64,000 nucleotides of DNA, taken from assembly GCA_022393335.1 (NCBI GenBank), contig JAJEKB010021317.1, positions 1,074,980 through 1,138,979 on the forward strand. The letters run 5' to 3'. A model generated the notes under the pieces. That model ran no database searches, was not told the origin of the DNA, and worked only from the letters and a program-made list of their open reading frames with translations. The position numbers and the translations under genes were made by a program. Positions 59,920 to 64,000 of the stretch are shown here, one piece after another (position 1 is the stretch's first letter; the number at the start of each line of letters is the position of its first letter). Source of the stretch: Macrotrachela quadricornifera. Taxonomy: Eukaryota; Rotifera; Eurotatoria; Philodinida; Philodinidae.

Positions 59920-60582
59920 TTAACTCGTTCGTGGCGATAAGACCCATCGTTGGGTCTCACTATATTTTAAAGCTGACAGGTGACCCGGAGTAAATGGTCG
60001 CACGTGATATTTCATATTTTCATGTGTAAAAATGTTTTATTAGAAAAAAAACCACATACCATAAGATGCAGTGTAAAGAGCTCTGCAATCACTATAGTAA
60101 AGCTTGTTTGAATTGTGTAATTTTTGTTTTCAAAAAAAAGCATAATTTTGTGCGATCAATATGCGCAACCTCCAAGCCCGTAGCCAGGAATTTTCTAAAG
60201 GAGAGGGGGCCCGACTTTGTTAGGGCGGCCCACCATGGCAAAAAGCACTTTTCGCAGGCGTAAAAATTTTACTGGCCGTATCTCTCTCCAAGAAATTTTT
60301 GTCCGAAGGGGGGAGCCAGATCCTTCGGGCCCCCTTGGCTACGGCCCTGGCAACCTCAAAAATTGGTCACACAAAGTTTTACTTTTTTTTGAAAACAAAA
60401 AGTACACTATTGAAAAAAGCTTTATTATGTAGATTGTAGAGCTTATCTCGCTGCAACTTGTAGTATACGTTGTTTTCTAGTAAAACGTATTTAAACATTA
60501 AAATATAAGATATGAAGTGCAGTGATTTACCCCGAGTCATACATTACTTTCTAAGAAAATCGAATCGCCTCCAATGGGTTAA
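59920..60582. mobile_element. PiggyBac-type MITE with TTAA ends, carrying a nested hAT MITE
   Basis: TTAA occurs at 59920-59923 and 60579-60582. The ends read inwards as TTAACTCGTTCGTGGCGAT and TTAACCCATTGGAGGCGAT, matching at 15 of 19 positions. The left end continues with GACCC/GGGTCTCACTATATTTTA, as does the right end of the piggyBac pseudogene at 52160, so the MITE likely depended on a related transposase. Most of the rest is a palindrome (gacccggagtaaat pairs with atttaccccgagtc). A second element sits in the centre at 60173-60349. Confidence 0.85.
60173..60349. mobile_element. hAT-type MITE, 177 bp, with perfect 8-bp target duplication
   Basis: GCAACCTC occurs at 60165-60172 and again at 60350-60357. 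Between the copies, the ends are CAAGCCCGTAGCCAGG and, read from the other side, CAGGGCCGTAGCCAAGG. An 8-bp duplication and CAGGG-type inverted ends are hallmarks of the hAT superfamily. The interior is G/C-rich and non-coding. Confidence 0.9.
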
Positions 60583-60839
60583 TTGCCGGCCTAGAACCGT
60601 CAGAAAGATAGATTTTTTGAATCTAAAAATCTTGGACATTTTGAAAACAACTAAGATATCAGTTTTGCAAATTTGATGAAATTACTGTTCGAATATTCAT
60701 TAAAAATATCAAGGTTTCGAAAGTCTCAAATTTAATCTTTCTTGAAACTTCCCCATTTTGACAGGATCAAAGATTTTAAGTAGATTCCAGTTTCAGTTGG
60801 ACAAACTCTCAGAAGTCGATTCTATACATCTACAGCGTG
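60583..60839. other. Short spacer, nothing recognised
   Basis: This is AT-rich sequence between two inverted-repeat elements. Confidence 0.3.
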
Positions 60840-61078
60840 GCTCAAAGGTAACCCGGCATAAAGGATATTCTGTGATAACAGGTAATAAATTGTTCATGAT
60901 ACTTTTCATACTTTTTACTTGTGTAGAGACCTGAAACTTTAGGTGAATAAAGACCTTGATTAGATATGTATATGATAAAAATTCTAGCTCTCTACACAAA
61001 CAAAAAGTATGAAAAGTATCATGGAAAATTTATCATCTGTTATTATAGTATGTCCTTTGAGCCGGGTTACTTTTGAGC
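60840..61078. mobile_element. Foldback MITE, 239 bp
   Basis: GCTCAAAGGTAACCCGGC at the left pairs with GCCGGGTTACTTTTGAGC at the right. Further in, catgatacttttcatacttt pairs with aaagtatgaaaagtatcatg. The flanks show no obvious target duplication. No coding capacity is present. Confidence 0.85.
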
Positions 61079-61239
61079 TTTTCGTATATTTCCACTGTTT
61101 TGCTGCCAAAGGCGGCTACACTCATGACAATTGTTTTAAAAAGTTTTTATCTGCTGTATGCGTAAAATTAGAGGTTCTCTAATGTCACAAACATACTATC
61201 TCACAGTGAATAAATAGAAAAGTCCGTCCTATTTCAATG

Positions 61240-61316
61240 AAAAATTTACAACGGGGGCAAAACTATTTACAGAGGGGCCACTGGACCCTCGTGCACCTCC
61301 GGTGGTTACGTCACTA
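61240..61316. mobile_element. hAT-like element end, copy A
   Basis: The sequence from acgggggcaaaactatttac through ggaccctcgtgcacctccgg ends in tggttacgtcacta. It matches 62033-62112 over its length and its terminus is an inverse of TAGTGGCGTAACCA at 59609. It is probably a solo or truncated terminus. Confidence 0.6.
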
Positions 61317-62032
61317 ATGTGAAGGCATGTAAACAACATGCCTGTAACAAGATTTCTAAACAATTCGTTGGGTATGGTAATATCTAAGTGAATCAAAGAA
61401 AAATACTTCGTAGAGAATAAAGCGCGGAAAAAACCTGCCATTCCATATAAAGGAAAGAAACAGAAAAGAGACAATACCAATGATAATATAATAGAATGAA
61501 AAGTATATAAGACGTAATGAGAGGAGAAATACTGAAGCATCGAGAAGAGAATACCCAAAAGTGGTAGATGAGAACAGCTGATTCTAATATTGTCCAACAG
61601 TTGACAAATCCGACATACTATTTTACATAAATTATTTTCATCTACCGGTATTTAATGATTTCTTTTGTAGTCGTGACAATTATTCATATACTACACTCCA
61701 TTATTTACTCAAAAATGCAGTTAAATACTTTGATCCTTTATCTGAATTGTGGTTTAGGAGAATACATATTACTGTGAACATTAGTACAATTATGAACACA
61801 AGTTTAAATAAATGTAGACGAATATTTGTATATTGGATTCTTCCAGCTCTGCGATTGATTCTAAATAATTTAGAATGGTTTTGTATTTGAGAAATAACAA
61901 CTTCTTTCACATTTCACACTATACGTTTGTCTTTTTAACTAGTGCTAAACAGTAATAATGGATATGCGTATAGCATATATAACATAAGTAGTGAATCTTA
62001 AAAAAAAATATTCACTTTCAGAAAAAAACTTA
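61317..62032. other. Intergenic region, nothing recognised
   Basis: Frames on the minus strand (122 codons at 61229-61597, 69 codons at 61701-61910) are hydrophobic but not recognisable, and the first runs into the repeat end. Confidence 0.35.
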
Positions 62033-62112
62033 CAGGGGGCGCAAAATCATTTACAGGGGGGGGGGGGCATTGAACCCCCGTACCCTCCCCCCAGCCGGTG
62101 GTTACGTCACTA
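62033..62112. mobile_element. hAT-like element end, copy B
   Basis: The sequence gggggcgcaaaatcatttac, then a run of 12 G, then cattgaaccccc and ccggtggttacgtcacta parallels copy A in the same orientation. The G run is expanded relative to copy A. Confidence 0.6.
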
Positions 62113-63344
62113 CCGTCAACCCAATGACGATATACGCAAGCGTATGGAAAACATACTCAACAATAGCAAACAGTTGCAGATATTCATATAGTTGCTGAAA
62201 AAACGTGTTACTGGCAAATATGTTGTTTTTATTAATGAAGTAGTTAACATCCTATTCTTCCATAAACCAGTTGCTTGTTCAAAAAATAGGAATAATTCTT
62301 ATTATACCTTTTCCAAAATATTATAAATACTTTCTGAAAGAAGCATTTCATTCATCGTGTTTAAATAAAGATCTCTTGAACTCTATCATGTGATATTATG
62401 ATTGATTAATAATCATTTGTTAAGTGGTAGTGCATAGATATCTATCTTTTCTCTAATTTATTAGTATTTTCCTTTAATTCTTACTAACCTATATATATGT
62501 CACATTTATTTAAATTTTCCTTTATCCATATCATATAAAGAAGTTTCCAAAAGTTCTGAAAAGATTTTAAAATTCATTCTTCCCACGTTAAACTTAGATA
62601 GATTAGTGCACACAGTTAGTACTACATCCTACAAAGTTTCAGATCTATAACTTATATTATAGAAGAGAATCAGTGGCATCATTGTCATGTACTATTTTTA
62701 AAAGATGTACCACGGAAAGCTCTACAAAAGTTTTGTCATCAAATTCCTATTGGATAATAATAAACGAGTCAAAGCTGAGCAACTCCGACCTTCCCCGGCT
62801 CCGGCCCCGAAGTCAAAAAATGTTCATTTTTTTCTTGTTTTTCTTTTAGTGGATTCTCATAGGTTTTCAAATAACAATAAATATGAAAAACTGATATAGT
62901 TAAAAACAACTAGATAACAAATAAAAAATGTCCAGTGTAGAAAATCAGAATTTCATTTGAGAATTGTCAATTTCGCTAACACTTCTTTCGTGAGACTTTC
63001 TCTGTGTGGTCAAATTGTGAATGAAAAATATGTTAAATTCAGCATATAATCAAATAGGTTATAGCTGGTTGATATGTTAAAACGTGGTTATGTGTAAGTG
63101 GTTGCTTTTTAACCAACGATGCACACAAGTCTTTTTCAGTGAAGAATAGCTGATATTTATATGTGATATTTAGACAAGAGATGGAATATACCTAAGTTGT
63201 CATATAAAGAAAGGAACAAAAAAACCAAGAGAAAATACTAAGAAAATACCTATAACACAAATGTAACTCTCGTTTTCAATGAAAACAGAACAAATAAAAT
63301 TCGGAACCGTCAAGTACACTGAAAAAAATAACAGCAGAATGCAA
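62113..63344. other. Intergenic region, nothing recognised
   Basis: No gene or repeat could be supported; frames are short and of biased composition. Confidence 0.35.
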
Positions 63345-63618
63345 AACCCTAAAAAGGTATTTGAAAGTGCAACGAATAATAAACCCTTCTAAACCGTATT
63401 GTAACCTTTTCTAAACCCTTTCGAATATCTTACAAAACCATCATTTTAAACGTATATTAAAACAAAATACCCTCAAAAAGAGTATTAGATAGGGTTTTAC
63501 GAAATTTATTAAGCATAATAGAAGTCATTTACAAACGTTTATGAAAGGGTATTAAGAACCAATAAACCCTTAAAGGGATTATTATTCGTTGCACTTTCAG
63601 AAACCTTTTTAAAGGGTA
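63345..63618. mobile_element. ~270-bp MITE with ACCCTAAAAAGGT-type ends
   Basis: The left arm reads accctaaaaaggtatttgaa then agtgcaacgaataataaacc. The right arm, read inversely, gives accctttaaaaaggtttctg then aaagtgcaacgaataataat. The interior is AT-rich with further short aaaccctt/aagggttt inversions. No gene is encoded. Confidence 0.75.
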
Positions 63619-64000
63619 TATCAGAGTTAAGAACTCATTCAAATTCGCTTCCAGAAGTTCAACGAACCGTTTAAGAGCTGTACATATAGACGGGAAAGGT
63701 TTTAGAAAGGATATCTAACACCTTCCACAGTACCTGAAAGGTTTCTGAGAGGGTATGCTGGTTCTACCATCTACTCTCAAGGGTACTTTGAGGAGTATTT
63801 CAGACCTATCTTCTACTCTCAAGGGGTATTCTAAAGGATGATCAAAAAGTTTCGACCTCTCTTAGTAAATCAATAGTATTTATGGCAAACTTATATACAG
63901 TTAATTGATCAAATTATGCGATCTTGTAGAGGAAGAGTAGAACTATCATCTGAAAAAAAATATCTCGAAATGCTCAAATGTAAGATAATGTTATGGATAT
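63619..64000. other. Right edge with short aaaggGTAT-type repeats
   Basis: Words like ctactctcaagggta (63769 and 63812) and gaaaggtttctgagagggta recur, suggesting another decayed repeat continuing from the neighbouring MITE. No gene is visible before the window ends. Confidence 0.4.

Noticed and set aside
59609..61316. A single 1.7-kb element bounded by TAGTGGCGTAACCA and TGGTTACGTCACTA
   Set aside because: The ends are inverse, but no convincing 8-bp duplication was found and the interior holds independent elements, so they may be separate copies.
1..64000. CRISPR array, operon or phage-like defence system
   Set aside because: No regularly spaced repeats with spacers and no bacterial gene clustering; the DNA is eukaryotic.

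Overview
The window looks like genomic DNA of a bdelloid rotifer, probably Rotaria-like. This is inferred from AT-rich DNA, eukaryotic genes with very short introns (mostly 45-65 bp, GT-AG), many decayed or foldback DNA transposons, and several genes whose protein type is best known from bacteria. No rRNA, intact tRNA, CRISPR array or operon is visible. Two runs of ten Ns (10190-10199, 46961-46970) mark assembly gaps.

Layout. Positions 1-3156 (minus) hold most of a secreted G8-domain/parallel beta-helix protein of the CEMIP/TMEM2 kind, running off the left edge. After a gene-poor stretch with a foldback element (6350-6826) comes an opsin-like receptor gene (7704-9189, plus) with a retinal-lysine motif, no recognisable TM1-TM2 and one apparent frameshift. 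It converges on a secreted protein (9368-10469, minus) with 10-residue Trp-Tyr-Thr repeats and a DUF2807-like C-terminus. A decayed ABCG fragment (11921-12470), a likely Helitron terminus (14596) and diverged repeats follow. The largest gene (17755-24147, minus) is a six-exon, 2040-residue alpha-2-macroglobulin of the bacterial type, with a CTEQ thioester motif and no signal peptide. Upstream of it is a broken BTB/T1 exon. Next come a small Cys-rich secreted protein (26095-26487), an intronless alpha/beta hydrolase (28515-29237) and a charged coiled-coil gene (31743-32543).

The clearest story is at 34701-38897. A 2.5-kb pogo-like element (35777-38322) sits between TA duplications inside an exon of an unknown host gene. 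Removing the element and one TA restores one continuous frame of 529 residues. The element's own transposase lacks its second and third catalytic acidic regions. A single-exon LRR membrane protein is at 43848-45794.

From 47.5 kb to the right edge mobile elements dominate: an IS630/Tc1-like transposase pseudogene split by a foldback MITE (48323-48715), a piggyBac pseudogene (50504-52160), a 706-bp mariner-like foldback element (52792-53497), a 660-bp piggyBac-type MITE with a 177-bp hAT MITE nested inside it, and several smaller inverted-repeat elements. The stretch 53.5-57.7 kb is extremely AT-rich and shows no gene.

The genes do not form one pathway. The main interest is in the likely horizontally acquired genes (alpha-2-macroglobulin, DUF2807 domain, hydrolase), the unusual opsin, and the readable history of nested insertions.
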